Positions 10,512-23,723 of a stretch of 64,000 nt of DNA are shown here, one piece after another. This DNA is from Brassica napus (Eukaryota > Streptophyta > Magnoliopsida > Brassicales > Brassicaceae), in NCBI RefSeq assembly GCF_020379485.1, contig NC_063449.1:38871473-38935472 (forward strand), given 5' to 3'. The first letter of the stretch is position 1, and each line of letters starts with the position of its first letter. Position numbers and translations under genes: made by a program. The notes beneath the pieces were generated by a model. That model was not told where the DNA came from and ran no database searches. It was given only the letters and a program-made list of their open reading frames with translations.

Positions 10512-12368
10512 ATGGGTGACGACAATACGGTGCGTATTGGCCTTCTCGGATGCATCAGATTCGCGTCAAAATTCGTCAGAACGGTAACCCAATCCTCTAA
10601 CGCCGTTATCATCGCCATCAGCGATCCGTCGATCGAAACGGTGAACACCTTCGCCGCCGCAAATAATTTATCCCCAGAGACTGTTTTGGTGTACGGAAGC
10701 TACGAAGAGCTACTCAACGACCCACGCGTCGACGCCGTTTACTTGACTATGCCGGTGACTCAGCGAGCGAAATGGGCGGTGACGGCGGCGGAGAAGAAAA
10801 AGCATCTGCTGGTTGAGAAACCTCCGGCGCAGAACGCGGCGGAGATTGATAAGATCGTGGAGGCGTGTGAATCTAACGGCGTACAGTTCATGGACGGTAC
10901 GATCTGGTTGCATCATAAACGGACGGTCAAGATTAGAGAAACGATGTTTGATTCTGGATTGCTTGGAGACGTTCGCCACGTAAGCTTTGTCTTTTAGTTA
11001 AATATTGCAAACTGGTCCGTAGATTATGTTATTTGCTTAATTGACCCATATAATTAGAAGAACTCAAATAGGTTTAAGATATGTTACTTATTTGATACTG
11101 AAATAGGCTTAGTATAAGATAGATTAGTGAATTTTATTTCATGATTTTATAAGCTTGAGCAAAGCAGTACTAGTTAGGCTTGAGTATATGTAGTTTAGCA
11201 GTATGTGTTTGCTGCCTGACATTAAATATCAATGTTCAAGAAATCATTAGGCAATAATTATGCCCTTTGTAGAAGAATATCGATTAGATAGATTATTTGG
11301 AACATAAGAGTTGACAAATTATTGATTTATTATATATATATATATATATATTATGTTTATATACGACATTTTAGTTATTGGATTTAATGATAAAATCGTT
11401 TTGATCAAATTATAACTAGATATACAAAACATTTTTTTTTTTTGAAATTGTAAATTTGTACTAAATTATTATTTAATTTAATAGATTTATACTAATTTAG
11501 ATCGAGTTAAACCAATCTTATCCGAATTAAAACATGTTAAGCCGTATAAATCGGATTTTAAGAATCATTTCGGCTAAGAGTAAATACTGTCCCCAAAGTT
11601 TTGAACTTTCTTTGAGCTATAACATGTGTTATATATAATCATCATATATGTTTAGCAGATGTACAGCACGATGACGACTCTGGTACCGGAGCAAGTACTG
11701 GAGAGACTGACCAAAGAAGCGATGGGATTAGCTGGAGCCATCGGAGAGCTTGGTTGGTACCCTATAGGAGCAGCTCTATGGGCTATGTCTTACCAGATGC
11801 CAGTATCTGTCAAGGCTCTTCCTTCCTCCGTCGCCACAAACTCTGTTGGGACCATCTTGTCCTGCTCTGCCTCCCTTCAGTTCGGTTCAACTGCAACCGC
11901 AACTGCAATCGTCCACTGCTCCTTTCTCTCTCAACTCTCGACTGATTTAGCTATCTCAGGTATGTAGCTAGGTATGTTTAAGTCCAGAGAAACAAAAATG
12001 TAGTATTTGTATTAACATCAGTTGTTTGAAATGGATGGTCAGGATCAAAAGGGTCAACTCATATGAATGACTATGTGATCCCTTACAAGGAGGACACAGC
12101 ATGGTTCGAGTACACAAGTGGCGCTAAGTTCGCGGAAATGCACATTGGTTGGAACATGATGCCGGAGAGAGTCACGGTGGACTGCAGCGGAACTGAGGAG
12201 TCGCAGGAGGCAACGATGCTGAGAGAGTTTGTGAGGCTTGTCCAAGGAATCAAGCGGGGTGATTCAGAGGCCGATCCAAGGTGGCAAGAGATCAGTAAGA
12301 AGACGCAGTTGGTGGTTGATGCTGTGAAGAAATCTGTTGATATTGGTTGTGAAGTGGTTTATCTGTAG
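10512..12368 (+). CDS. GFO/IDH/MocA-family NAD(P)-dependent oxidoreductase
   Basis: Three exons: 10512-10979, 11659-11959 and 12043-12368, all with GT/AG borders, giving 364 residues. The N-terminus VRIGLLGCIRFASKF is a Rossmann nucleotide-binding motif (GxxG form). LLVEKPPAQNAAEID carries the EKP signature of the GFO/IDH/MocA family, and the GELGWYPIGAALWAM and MNDYVIPYKED segments belong to the C-terminal beta-sheet domain. The protein is probably cytosolic and oxidises or reduces a sugar or diol substrate; the substrate is unknown. I believe it corresponds to At1g66130 by its position next to ZFP4 and TMK1. Intron 1 (679 bases) holds a TA dinucleotide run near 11331-11350. Start chosen as the first ATG before the Rossmann motif. 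Confidence 0.9.
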
Positions 12369-13167
12369 TTCTTTCGTAATTAGATTATGATATTTATATT
12401 AGTATAATTGACAAATTTACTGTTATGGTACATAACTTTAATAAGTCGAGCACATTACTTTCGGTGCATGTTTCAACGGATTTGGTTGTAGATTTTACCA
12501 TCATCAAATGACTCCATTTATATATTTTCCAAGTCCCTAGTACTACAGTCGGCGTCATGCCGGCACATGATTGTTGGTGTCGGATCTTCCGCAATAGATC
12601 CAGATCGAGTTATATATAATTATTCTCTCTATTATTATAAATACAAAGTAATACTATATAAGCTATATAGTACTAGCACTTTTCACCAATATAAATCAAC
12701 AAACATATCTTAATTTTGACGTCAACAAAAATATTAACACATCTCAAACTTTACATTTACAGTATTCACAACAACAACAAAAAAAAACTGAACATTCGAA
12801 AAAGTCTAAGATTCTTAGACCATGATTATTGGGGGTTTCTTAGAATAGAGTTAGCGGAATATAAGAATCCGTCTCTTAATTTTTAATTTTTAATTTTTAA
12901 CTAAAAAAGCTAAGAACCGGCTCTTAAATATCTTCGAGAGAGTTAAGCTCGAAATATGGTTTCATGGAAGTTAAATATCTCCTCTATTCTATTTTATGAT
13001 GTTTGCTATCTAACCCTTCTATGAATAGTTTATTGTCTACTTAATGAGTTTTACGTTTTTTCTTGTAGGATGGCTAGTACTTTTTGGTGGATTAATCTTC
13101 TGATTAGTACACACCAAGTTAAAGGAGAAAAAGCTCAAAATGACAAAATCCACCAGACTTATTCTTG
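12369..13167. repeat. intergenic DNA with a remnant of a foldback repeat
   Basis: The segment from about 12826 to 12935 (gggggtttcttagaatagag, then aagaatccgtctctta) resembles one arm of the better preserved foldback at 16734-16883, so it is probably a decayed member of the same MITE family. The rest is AT-rich with no gene. Confidence 0.4.
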
Positions 13168-13808
13168 GGTTCACCTCCTAGGGTGAACCTATAGTTTCAA
13201 CAACTAATATGATTGTGTTATTTTATATTCGATATCTTTTAAAAAATGAAACAAAATATTGTCAAATTATATTATCTTTTTAAAATTAAAAGGTAAAAAG
13301 AAATAAATAAAAAATAGTAGTAATTACAAAAAAAAATATTTTTAACGTCGTCGGCAAAACATTAAACCCTAAATCCTAAACCCTAAACCCTTGGGTAAAC
13401 CCTAAACTCTAGGATAAATCTTAAATTCTAGGATAAATCTTAAACTCTAAATCAAAATCATTAAACACTAAAACACTCAAGGGTTTAGGGTTTAGGATTT
13501 AGAATTTAGAGTTTTAGGGTTTAGTATTTTTATTTAGAGTTTAGGATTTATCCAAGGGTTTAGGGTTTACCCAAGGGTTTAGAGTTTACCCAAAGGTTTA
13601 GGGTTTACCCAAGGATTTAGGTTTATCCAAGGGTTTAGGATTTAGGATTTAGGGTTTAGGGATCAGGATTTAGGATTCCGTAGCTGCTATTTTTTTTTTA
13701 CTTTTTTATTTTAAAAACATAATATAACTTGATAATATTTTGTTTCTTTTTTTAAAAGATATCGAATTTGAAATAATAAAATCCTATTGGCTCACGCTAG
13801 GGTGAACT
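13168..13808. repeat. palindromic MITE with telomere-like core (copy A)
   Basis: The left arm (about 13168-13330) and right arm (about 13690-13808) are inverted repeats of each other. Both contain the sequence read outward-in as attcgatatcttttaaaaaa, then gaaacaaaatatt and a ttatattat block. The left outer end carries a small palindrome (ggttcacc ... ggtgaacc, 13168-13189). The core (about 13360-13680) holds aaccctaaa units that switch to tttagggttt orientation near 13480. No coding capacity. The same architecture recurs at 21931-22437. Confidence 0.7.
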
Positions 13809-14443
13809 CCAAATAGAATAGGTGGCATAATATCGCTTAGCTATGCATGGAGTGGTATACATAATACATGGCAGGTTTATTCACTTTGCGTGGCTGCTTT
13901 CTTTCACTTAGCTCAGCCCTCAATTCTCTCTCCTTTGTAAGAAAATTCATCTTCCATTGATCCCCTTGGCACGTCCTCACATTTGCTCCCCTCCGTGCAA
14001 AGCCTCATTGCCTAACGAATCTCTTCTTTTAGTTTCTTCAAGGCATCCACAGTTCTTGACTTCTTGTCCAACGATTTAGCGAGCCATCATAAAATCCAGT
14101 TACACTCATCAGCTTATGGCTAAAGTTGTTCTCCTCGTTCTTCATGGGTCAACCCACAGCCAACGACTTTAACTTTTCTATAATCCAGTTGAATTCCAAA
14201 TCTATCTCTGTATGTCGAATTTCTATTTGTATATATCGTCTGACGTTTTTCAACCTCTTGTATATACAGCCGCCAAAAGGTATCTTAAAGACATTGACGC
14301 AATTAGAAATTTCTAAAGTATACACCTAAACAAGTTAACGAGAGAATATTATTTGATCATAATGGTTTGTGAAATTCTCACTGTACATAATAGAGTTATA
14401 TGTAGCTCGTGCAAGCAAATTAAGAATTAAAAAAAAAGATAGC
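13809..14443. other. intergenic DNA, ZFP4-like 3' flank
   Basis: No gene signal on either strand; the right side is the 3' UTR and downstream DNA of the ZFP4-like gene on the minus strand. Confidence 0.35.
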
Positions 14444-15211
14444 TCAAAGCTTCAAGGTTAGATCTGGAAGACAACTCTCCATATCCACTGCTTTTTTTAC
14501 CTCCAAGAAATCCATTTTACTTTCACCTAAATTATCATTACAAGCTTCAGCCGCAACCGCAGCACCCGCCGCTTGTCTGAAACTCCCCAGCCAGAGGAGC
14601 TCGGTACCGTCGTCCTCCACGTAGAAAGGTACACAATTACTAAAATACCCCTGGTTAAACCTGGCAATGTTTCTAATAATCGTTTCTGGTGCTGGCCTTA
14701 GGTCGTGGGACGAGCCATGCGCCTGTATTCCCAAAGTCCTGACTGATGTCATGTTACCATGCAGCGGGAGGCAAGAGAGAGCAGCTGTGGCGTAGGGGCT
14801 ACTGGATCCTCTAGGGAAAACCCCAGCCAGACCCATACGCATAGCACGTTTTGCGAGCGTTCTTTCACGTTTGTGAGCGTTCTGGTGACCGCCAAGAGCC
14901 TGAGAGCTGTAAAACTTCCTTTGACAGTAGTTGCAAGAAAAGACTCTCTTCGATGCAGACGGTTGTTGTTGTTGTTGCTGTTGTTGCTCTGGGTTGTTAC
15001 TTTCGCTCGTGCTCGAAATTGGCAGCGTCAAAGAAGATGATTCAAGATCCAAATTGTTGTTGTCGTCGAAACGAAGGCTAAGATTCAGAGAGATGGGTCT
15101 GCAGTTTTCTGCTACCGGATATAAGTTCGAGGCAGCTTGGCTACTGGTGGTATCTTCTGGATGATTATGTTCCGATGAAGCTTCAGCCTCAAGGTCTAAG
15201 ATGGATCTCAT
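14444..15211 (-). CDS. ZFP4: ZFP4-like single C2H2 zinc-finger transcription factor
   Basis: 255 residues, no intron in the coding region. Translation starts at the ATG at 15211 ([10 protein letters not shown]); the open frame extends upstream but has no ATG there. Residues 88-118 hold one plant-type C2H2 finger, with C93, C96, H109 and H113 and the plant signature [10 protein letters not shown]. Before it is a Gln run (about residues 76-83). A Leu-rich SLNLSLRF motif lies near residue 41 and a C-terminal DLTLKL EAR-type repressor motif ends the protein. It is thus expected to be a nuclear DNA-binding factor that can act as a repressor. The closest match I recall is Arabidopsis ZFP4 (At1g66140), and gene order next to TMK1 agrees. 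Confidence 0.92.
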   Translation of the reverse strand: MRSILDLEAEASSEHNHPEDTTSSQAASNLYPVAENCRPISLNLSLRFDDNNNLDLESSSLTLPISSTSESNNPEQQQQQQQQPSASKRVFSCNYCQRKFYSSQALGGHQNAHKRERTLAKRAMRMGLAGVFPRGSSSPYATAALSCLPLHGNMTSVRTLGIQAHGSSHDLRPAPETIIRNIARFNQGYFSNCVPFYVEDDGTELLWLGSFRQAAGAAVAAEACNDNLGESKMDFLEVKKAVDMESCLPDLTLKL

Positions 15212-16733
15212 AGTTTGGGCAGCAACTAAAGGTTGTTTTATCTTTTTCTGTAACAATTTTTAAATATTTAGAGAAAGTGAAAATGTCTAGATCAGTAATA
15301 ATTGAGAAATACGTAGAAAGTAATAATAACTTTAAGAACTTTGATGATCACGATTGGGTATGTCCAAACAAAGTCGAGAATGTCTTTAAATATACTGTAA
15401 TAAAAATTATAATTTAAGAAATAACAAGTGGACTTTCCTGAAATTCATATTCCAAGCAACCCTGTGACATTATAGTTCTGTGGCCATATAAAATATAAAA
15501 CATGTTTTAGGTTTCATTTGAAAATTCAGAAAAATAGTTTATTCGTGGACTGAACTTAATTGAGTTATTTATAGATCCTGAATTACAAGAAAAAACAAGT
15601 GGGAGGAACATTTGTGTGACTACAAATGGTCCTAATGAGTCAATGACTAGACAACATCAGAAGTGACAAATTTAGTACTGACACATCCATCAACCAGTCA
15701 ACTCTAAACAAATTCTTTTAGTTTTATTTAGCAATAACACTAACAAGCCATTAGATTACGAGTATTTCCATACATTTTCTAGTTTCTACTTCATGTGCTT
15801 TCCCCGACAGTAAAATCGAAAAATAAAACAGACACGCAAAGCGACAAAAAACCGACAAAAAACCGACAAACAAAAAGAAACACAAAGCAACAAAAAAAAA
15901 ACAGACAAACGGATACTACGAGATATCACCGACAGCGAAATCAAATTACTTATCAAGCAGATTCATACTTTATATAATTATCTCCATAAGTTTTTTTTTT
16001 GGAAATCAAATTATCTCCGTAATTAAGTTCCTTTTTAACATCGTTCATTATGATCTTCTTTTTTCTTTTTCTTGAAAAAGGGTTATATCAGTATCAAGTG
16101 AGATTTGTGGGGCGAAACAACTATACAATAAACAATTTAATTTCTTATAACTTTAAGGTATCTTATTAGCTGTAGCATCCAAATTGGAAGTGAAAAAAAA
16201 ATAGGTTTAACCGTATAAGGTGTAGTTAAAATTTAGGGTATCCAATGTTGTTGAGCAGAACGAAAAGAAAGAGCAGGTTGAAACTAAATGAGAATATTAA
16301 AGCCATTTTCAAAAAAAAGAGAGAAAATTGGACTGACCAAAACTTTTTTGCAGTTATATATCGAAACCATGCTTGTATATTAATCGTCAAAATTACAACC
16401 TTCGACGCACAATTTTGAGACATAAGTTAATCCAAGTACATAGAGGCTAAATATTTGAAGAAAAGAAGAATACGTATACCTCTTAAGATGATGAGGAGAC
16501 AGAGGCTTGGAATTTGAAGAAAGAATTGAGAGCTATGATCAGCTTTGTCTCCACCGATTTCCAGGGTAATTTGGGGATTTAAAAAGAAAGAGGAGAATAG
16601 AGTGAGATGAGAGAGATGTGAGAGGGATGTGAGAGTTTGTGAGTGTTATTATGTTTGGTTTTGGAGCACAAAAGAAGAGAAGAGCGAGTGGATTGTATAG
16701 TGGAAGAACATGATTAACCCTACTCTCTTAACT
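15212..16733. other. ZFP4-like upstream region
   Basis: 1.5 kb of AT-rich DNA upstream of the ZFP4-like ATG. A purine-rich stretch at 16480-16690 with GAGAGA runs could be a leader or promoter segment of that gene. No ORF with coding character was found. Confidence 0.35.
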
Positions 16734-16883
16734 GGGGTTTTTAACTTCGGTTAAGAGACGGTTCTTATTTTTTCTTAAATTTTAACTAAGAAAAGCTAAA
16801 AACCGTCTTTTAAATAAGAGATATAAGAACCGTCTCTTAGCCGAAAAGCGTGAAAAAAAATACAAATTATCAGTTAAGAACCC
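16734..16883. repeat. short foldback MITE
   Basis: The left arm at 16734-16767 (ggggtttttaacttcgg, ttaagagacggttctta) is matched in inverse by taagaaccgtctcttagccga at 16823-16843 and ttaagaacccc at 16873-16883. It is about 150 bases long, with no coding capacity. A related arm lies at 12826-12935. Confidence 0.65.
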
Positions 16884-17879
16884 CGGCTAAAAAACGGATT
16901 GCGTATAGGAAAAGCTAAGGTTGCTGTGAGCGGCAGTGGAGGGGACAATGGTGGGACGTCTCACACTTAAGTCAGAGTAGAGTTCTTAAATTCGGATAAT
17001 ATTCTTCTTTTATTTAGTTTCTTGTGATTTTATAATGATTCATCATGTATGTGTGTGATGGTTCAATTGGTTTCAGACTCGGAGTCCATAACTCCAGTTA
17101 TTAATTAACTCTGTCTTTGACCCAAAAAAAAAATCAACTCTGTCAAAGGTGAAAGTTGGCAGTCAAGTGGGGGTGCGGCCAACTGAATCAATTAGATGAG
17201 ACTGCTGCTTTAGCATTATGAGATTTGAGCCAGTGACAAGCTTATATTTAAAGAAAATTATTTTTACTATTTATTGATTCATTAAAAGTATTAGGATCAA
17301 AAGTTGATCTCGAACTTAAAAGATTACAAATAAAAGAATCTAAAGTTTTCAACTTCTAAATTTTAAAGATATTTACTATAATAACTCAAAATATTATAAA
17401 TAACTACAATAATCTACCTATACTTTTTTTAAGAATTTCAATATTTTTTTGAGAGATTAGAATTTCAAAATTTTCTTATCTAATATTACTTTAGCAGACT
17501 TTAAATTCTATTTGATAGTCTTTATAAACAATTTGGTAAACTTATGTTTAATCTGTTAACATCCAAAAAATTTGAAGTAAGTCTGCATTTTTTCAGCTTC
17601 AAAATTCTATCAGCAAGCTTATGTTTAGTTTGCAGTGAATCAACATATTAGTACAAGTTTATGCGTTTTTGGTAAATTTCAAAAGTCGATTTGACAGATA
17701 TATCTTTAATTCTTTATTCTATACATACTTTGCAGACACATCGACTCCCTCATATATATATATGAAGGGAAGTAGTTTGGAAGATGACGTTCAAATTTAA
17801 CACTAAAGCAACAAAGAGATAATGGTTTCTAATTTATAACGTTAAACATGTCTGTAAGAGATTTCAACAGATCCAAACA
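16884..17879. other. intergenic AT-rich DNA
   Basis: No supportable gene, RNA or repeat boundary seen. Confidence 0.3.
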
Positions 17880-18442
17880 GACTGCTGCATCGCTCGACAT
17901 AACAGGAAACTAGGGACCACTTGATGCTCTCTTGCCCTTATGCTGGGGTCTTATTGACTGAAATTAATCATAGGATCAGAGACCTGGTGCCACCATTCTC
18001 AAACTGGTCGCACCTGATGCAGTGGGCTTCATCGTCCACATCCTTGACCCCATATATCCTGCGTATGATGGTGGTTCAAGCCCTTACTTACACCATCTGG
18101 CAGCAGAGGAATAATATGCTTCACAACCAGACTCCGCTCCCTCCATTGGTGGCTTTCAATGAAATTAATAGACACATCATTGACTCTATCTATGCGGCAA
18201 GGAAGCGAAGAAAATTCAGCTCCCTTATGACACTTTGGCTCATATGAAGTTATGACCCACTTTCTATTTTCCTAGTCTCTCCATGAGTCTGTTCTTGGAG
18301 TTATTTTACGCTTAGCTGATTGATACCCTGTTTTTTTCCATTCTTTTTTGCCAAGGTATCTCTTGTTTAGGTTCTATCTCTCAGTAGAAAAACCTTATAT
18401 CTTAAATGAAATTAACATTCTTAGCAACAAAAAAAAAGAAAA
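17880..18442 (+). mobile_element. LINE 3'-end remnant
   Basis: The frame at 17921-18247 encodes the extreme C-terminus of a plant L1 ORF2 (VVQALTYTIWQQRNNMLHN, then NEINRHIIDSI and a basic tail ending LMTLWLI). A 3' UTR of about 190 bases and an A-rich tail at 18426-18442 follow. Everything upstream of the zinc-knuckle region is missing, so it is a short 5'-truncated insertion on the plus strand. No target-site duplication was recognised. Confidence 0.75.
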
Positions 18443-20037
18443 GAAGATTTCGTCACTTTTGCCGATTTCAATGCTTTTTTGGTAATCAGTCGATAATTTC
18501 TAATACACGTTTTTAAATAACCCATCATCATTTTGTGCTATTTACCTAAGACCGAATTCTTATTCAATAAATATGACGTATAAGTTTTGTAAACTATTCG
18601 GGACCGTTGATGGGAGATGGCGAGAATACTGATTAGGAGCAGTTCGCACGTCTGAGATAAGAGTCCAAATTTGCAGTGAAGACCATCCCTACACAGAAAG
18701 CATATCCATGTGTAGGACCACGACAACTAGTTCCACTGTTTTCTTCGCAGTCACCTATGCTCTTATCTAGTAGACATATTATTATATCCTCGGTATACAA
18801 ATAATTTATCAGCTTTATTAGTTGATCATGTGGTGTATATATGTAGTTTTTTTTTTTTTTTTTGAACTGGCTTTCGTATATATGTAGTTTCATGTGAAAT
18901 TTCTAAAAATAGAGAGTCGAAGGTTTTGGATTATAGGAGATGTGGGGTAGATGCCTTCTTTAACATGTCAACTACGTTTGCTAAGAAGTTTGAAAGGATT
19001 AAGTTCTATGCTTTGAATCTCTTTTCTGGAGGTGGAAGTGGGCAGGTTATTCGTTGCCGCTGCATCTCCATGCATCATGATTTGATATGTTCAGATGATA
19101 TCTTTTTCCAGTCAATTATTTACATTCGCTATGGATAGCAAAAATGATGGAGATACAGTTCTTCGTAGCGTAGACAAGCACTACATTTATTTTAAATGAT
19201 AAATTCCTGTATTTTAAGCACATTTTTAAAACACTGTAATACTTTTGCTTTCAAGAAGTAATGATAATTTTAGTTTTAATACAAGTTGCTAATTGGATCA
19301 ATCAAACTCATGTTGGCATAATGTTTTTTTACTCTAGATATACACAGTGCCGGTCTAATATTTTAAGCAAAATTTAATAACATATTTTTATGTTTTTATC
19401 TAATATCATATGTATACGTATATATTTATCAGATAAATAACACTAAAACTAATTTAATTCTGTTAATGATTGGTAAATATAATTTTATGAATTTAATTGT
19501 ATAGAAATATTTGTCAATGTTATCATCAATACTTTACTTAATCACAATTCTACTAAAATAATTTGTTAATAAAAATTACATTTAAAATATTATTATTATT
19601 TAACAATAATGCACACTTAATCAATATATTTATTGATAAAAGTTTCATAACTAATGCTAAAATGTTTTATAAATATTACTATTATCAAAGAATTATAAAT
19701 TATACTAACATATAAATACTAAGTAAAAATTTTAATATAAAAATAAATAAATAACCCTCTAAAATTTTAAATCTTTATTGATCGTTTGGGTGGCTGCTTT
19801 CTAGCGGGTACTTTTGATTTAAATCATTGAAACTAATTTTTTATTTTTGAACAAATTTAAACTAATTTACAATTTGAAAATATGGTCCAATAGCTAAAAG
19901 ATAAACTTTACAATTTAAGTCTTCACAATGAACGTTCTAAACGAAAAGAAATGGATCCTTTTTGTGTATTTAGTAATAGTATTGTCGGTGATTCAAGAAT
20001 AAAATAGTAACATAATAAATTACTGTTAAAATAATAA
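18443..20037. other. intergenic AT-rich DNA with unresolved ORF remnants
   Basis: A 70-codon frame at 18926-19138 has moderately gene-like composition but no family I recognise. It may be a transposon or gene relic. Everything else is AT-rich and uninformative. Confidence 0.3.
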
Positions 20038-20300
20038 ATACTCCTTTCATTCCAGAAAGTAAGATTTTTTAGATTTTTTTTTTGTTTCACAAAGATACAT
20101 TTTCTATATTGTTAAGGTATTTTTTTATACTTTTGAGAAACATTAATTGAGAATATTTGAATTGATTAAATTTCATTGGTGGAAAGTTATTGGAAAGTGT
20201 ATAATAAAATAAAAAATAAATTAAATCATAAACATTTATTAAATTTTTAATAAACGTGTATATTCTAGAAAATCTTATTTTCAGGGAACAGAGGGAGTAG
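20038..20300. repeat. Stowaway-like MITE
   Basis: The left end tactcctttcattccagaaa is an inverse match to the right end (ctgggaac-type, read cagggaacagagggagtaga). The inner arms are also inverted (aagattttttagatttt versus tagaaaatcttattttc). The TACTCCCTCCGTTCC-type end is the widespread plant MITE signature. 263 bases, no ORF. Confidence 0.7.
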
Positions 20301-21930
20301 ATTATACGGATGGTGGCAGCTTCCCAACAAAAGGTTCTTTATGTCAGTGTTTTTTTTTTTGTTGAAGCTTCTGTTTTTCTTCTTTTCAAAAAAAAAAACT
20401 TATGTTTTTCTCTTTGTTTTTTCTCCTACAGAAAGAATGGAAAAGGAAAGAAAAGTGAAGTAGCTCCTCAGTGCACGGGGAGGACATCTGAAAAATTCTG
20501 CCTTTAAATTTTATTTTAGAATTTTGAAGTTTCAGAACACTTTTTGATTCTTTAAAACTACTTATCTTGACCTTTGCTGTGCCTTTGTAGCCTCTCCTCA
20601 GACCCTTTGCTTCTTTTTATTTGTTTCGTCTGTTCTTCTCCTCCTTATCTTTTCTTATCACCCAAACTACTTTTATTTATTTATCTCATGTCTAATCACA
20701 TATTTCGAATCTCCTTCAACATTGTGCGTATAATTGACATCCGCCGTTTGTTCGCTTCTACGTCCATACATTTTTTTTGGGTCGAAATCTACGTCCATAC
20801 ATTCCTCAGTCCTGACTAATTAATAGTTTTCTTCTACAGAAGTTACTATACCAAAATAGTTAATGCTGTAAATGGTAAGCACATGTCCCTTTTTGTCGAC
20901 TGTTTTATACCATGAAAAGATAACAAAGTACTCAAAGCATGATCCCAGAAATCGGATTAAACTCAAGAGTATAAAAGTTACGCCAAGATAACCATCTTCT
21001 CCTTGGAGAAAAATCTCTCATCCCCCTAGGCTCCCCTTGACCATCTATCATTTCCTTTTCGTGTTCACACAATCTTAAATAGTCATCTACATATAATTTA
21101 TAGGAAGAAAAAACTACCGGTACTGGTAATACAATGAATTTGGTTTTGGAGGTTTTGAGTTTAAGTACGCGATGGAGAGGAGATTAATCAACCAAGCTCC
21201 TGCTCTCGGCAAATGAGTTTTGGATCCTTAGCTTAGAACCCCCTCACTAAAAAAACTCACATATTCAAGTTTACAGTTCTTTTTTTTGTAACTGAAGTTT
21301 ACAGTTCTTTTACCAAGCTATACTGTCTAATTGATTGATTTTGCTATTAACAACTCTATTACCAAATACCAATAGTTCTAGTTTCCCCTCTTCCACTAAT
21401 CTGACTGTTGCATTTGGTTTTAATATTATGTATAGTTTAGTTTATTTATGTTATAATGGGAAAAAATGGTTTGTAACATCCCCATTCCGGAAATGAAGTT
21501 TTAAATGCCATAAAAATCAAGATTTTTAAAGGAATATATTATTTTGAAAATCAAGTAGATCATAAAATCTTTATCCACTTTGAAATATTTGAGAGTTTGT
21601 ATGTAACTTTTTTCTCAGTCTACCAGAATTTATGTCTGCTAACTCATGTATTTTTGAATATTCTATTAGTTTAGGACTCATATCAATATGATTTTTTGTA
21701 AGCAAACAATTTTTTTTGATGTGCATGTTCATCTTTGACAGATTAACAAAATCTATAGCCACATGCTTGTTCCCCTTCAATAAAACGTTCATTATTATTT
21801 TTGAGCATTATTTTTCCTTTAGTTGTTTATTGTTCTCGTTCCTCTCAGTTTCTTTGTCAACAAGTGTTTTCTTCTTCCACTTAACTTATTTACAAAGAGT
21901 TTCAATATTGCATGTCTGACTTTTTCTCGG
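20301..21930. other. intergenic AT-rich DNA
   Basis: No gene or RNA could be supported over 1.6 kb; the ORFs present are short and of low complexity (poly-Phe/Leu from T-rich DNA). Confidence 0.3.
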
Positions 21931-22437
21931 GGTAGGGTGAATTTCGTTATTTCATATTTAATATTTTTTTAAAAAGAAATAAAATAATAAAAATTTACCA
22001 AGTTATATTATGTTTCTAAAATAAAAAAATAAAAAAAATAAAAAATAGTAGTTGCCGAAAAATGATTTTTTTAATATTTTTAACGTACTCAGCAAAACAC
22101 TAAACCCTAAATTCTAAACATGAAACTCTTAATGCTAAACTCTAAACTCTTGGATAAATATTTAAGATTTAGTGTTTAGTGTTTATGATTTAGGGTTTAA
22201 GATTTATCCAAGGGTTTAGGATTTACCCAAAAATTTAGAGTTTAAGATTTAAAATTTAAAGTTTAGTGTTTTGCTGATGGCGTTAAAAATATTAAAAAAA
22301 TTCTTTTTTGGGCAACTATTATATTTTTTATTTATTTTTATTTTTATTTTAAAAATATAATATAATTTGACAAATTCTTATTATTTTGTTTCTTTTTTAA
22401 GATATGAAATATGAAATAACAAAATAATTTTATACTT
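21931..22437. repeat. palindromic MITE with telomere-like core (copy B)
   Basis: The left arm starts ggtagggtgaatttcgttat and the right arm ends gaaataacaaaataatttta; the two are inverted repeats across about 100 bases each. The core (about 22090-22280) has ccctaaa-like units followed by tttagggttt-like units in inverted order. It shares arm sequence with the element at 13168-13808 (gttatttcatatt, gaaacaaaat, aagttatattat). Confidence 0.65.
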
Positions 22438-22977
22438 GGAAGGTTTGTTTTATGAACAAAACACTTTGCAAAAGATGATAAGACGTGAAATGGAACTTTA
22501 GAGATTTGGATTTAGATATGAAGCTTTTTTTCTTACAGAATTAGGTTTCAGATGGTTGTGTACAGCATGAAATGATTTTAGAATGAGAACGTAACCAAAA
22601 CTAATCATTTTATTAATAAGCAACCCAAAAGCTGTTCACAATACCAAATAGAAATCACACGCCATTAGGACTAAGTCAAAACTCTTTTCTTTTTTGTTGA
22701 TCTCTAGCTCCCCTTTTGTCTCCCGATAATGACCAATGACAGTATTAAGGTTCTATTTAGAGTTAATCCCAGATTTTTCCTGCCTTCTAAAGGACAATAT
22801 ATGACAAAGCTTTCCTTTTTGCATTAGGCTTAGTATAAACTTTAACCGACTCTTTCTTTGTGTGCAGGATTTGGTGTTGGCCAAGACATGAGAAACTGTG
22901 GCCCACGAGCGCAACAACAATCTCTTCACTTTGCGACGCGTAACATAAAAATTGAGTTATTGGACTGTTCAGAAACT
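22438..22977. other. intergenic DNA
   Basis: No feature could be supported here. Confidence 0.3.
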
Positions 22978-23723
22978 CTCTAAGGAGCTGACCGGTTTTC
23001 CCGAAACGATCTGCAAACGCAGTTTTTACGACTGGTAACGGTTGAGCGCGTTTCGAAACAATCATACAAACCGCTACAAATCGCTCCAAACCGCTCCGAA
23101 CCTCTTAAAATCAAAAGCTGGTTCCAGCTAGCGTTTGCAGTTGCGGGTGGAAAAATAAATATAAAATTATTTTCAAAAATATTTTAAAATTTTAAAATAG
23201 AAATATTATAAATAAAAATATATACATATTTTATATATTAATTAAAATTCACAAACAATATCATAATTTGTTTTATAAAAACTTTAAACTAACTATTTAT
23301 TAGAATTTTTAAACATATATATACACAAATATATAAAACGAAATAAAATGTTTTTTAAACTTTTTTAATATAAATTTTCAATTTTTTTTATATTAAAATT
23401 ATAACTTTCAACTAATTTAAAAAAATTTAATATAAATTTTCAAAACAAATTTTATTAAAATTATAACTTTCAACTAATATTATATATTTATAATTATTAT
23501 ATTTTATTACAATAGTATTTTTTTATATTTTTATAATGTTATAATATGTTAATATAGGTAATTTATTATTAAACCGGTGCAATATCTTATAATTAACCAG
23601 TCACAAATATCTCGCAAACGCAACAATTTTCAAACGTTGTACTAGTCATACAGAACGCTTAATAACGCTTGAAACCGTAACCATCCGCAGCCGCTGCGTT
23701 TAAACGAGTCGGCCCTAACTCCC
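22978..23723. repeat. MITE-like element with imperfect terminal inverted repeats
   Basis: The left end has ctctaaggagctgaccggtt followed by aaacgatctgcaaacgcag. The right end has aaccatccgcagccgctgcg followed by ttaaacgagtcggccctaac, an imperfect inverse of the left. Repeats of the type ccgctacaaatcgctccaaa lie inside the left end. The inner 450 bases are extremely AT-rich with no coding capacity. A hAT-type non-autonomous element is possible; the superfamily is not certain. Confidence 0.5.

Noticed and set aside
13360..13680. True telomere or chromosome end
   Set aside because: Units are degenerate, flip orientation in the middle and are enclosed by inverted arms, with genes on both sides.
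18926..19138. 70-codon ORF as a gene
   Set aside because: No recognisable domain, no conserved neighbour relation and no clear start context; kept only as a possible relic.
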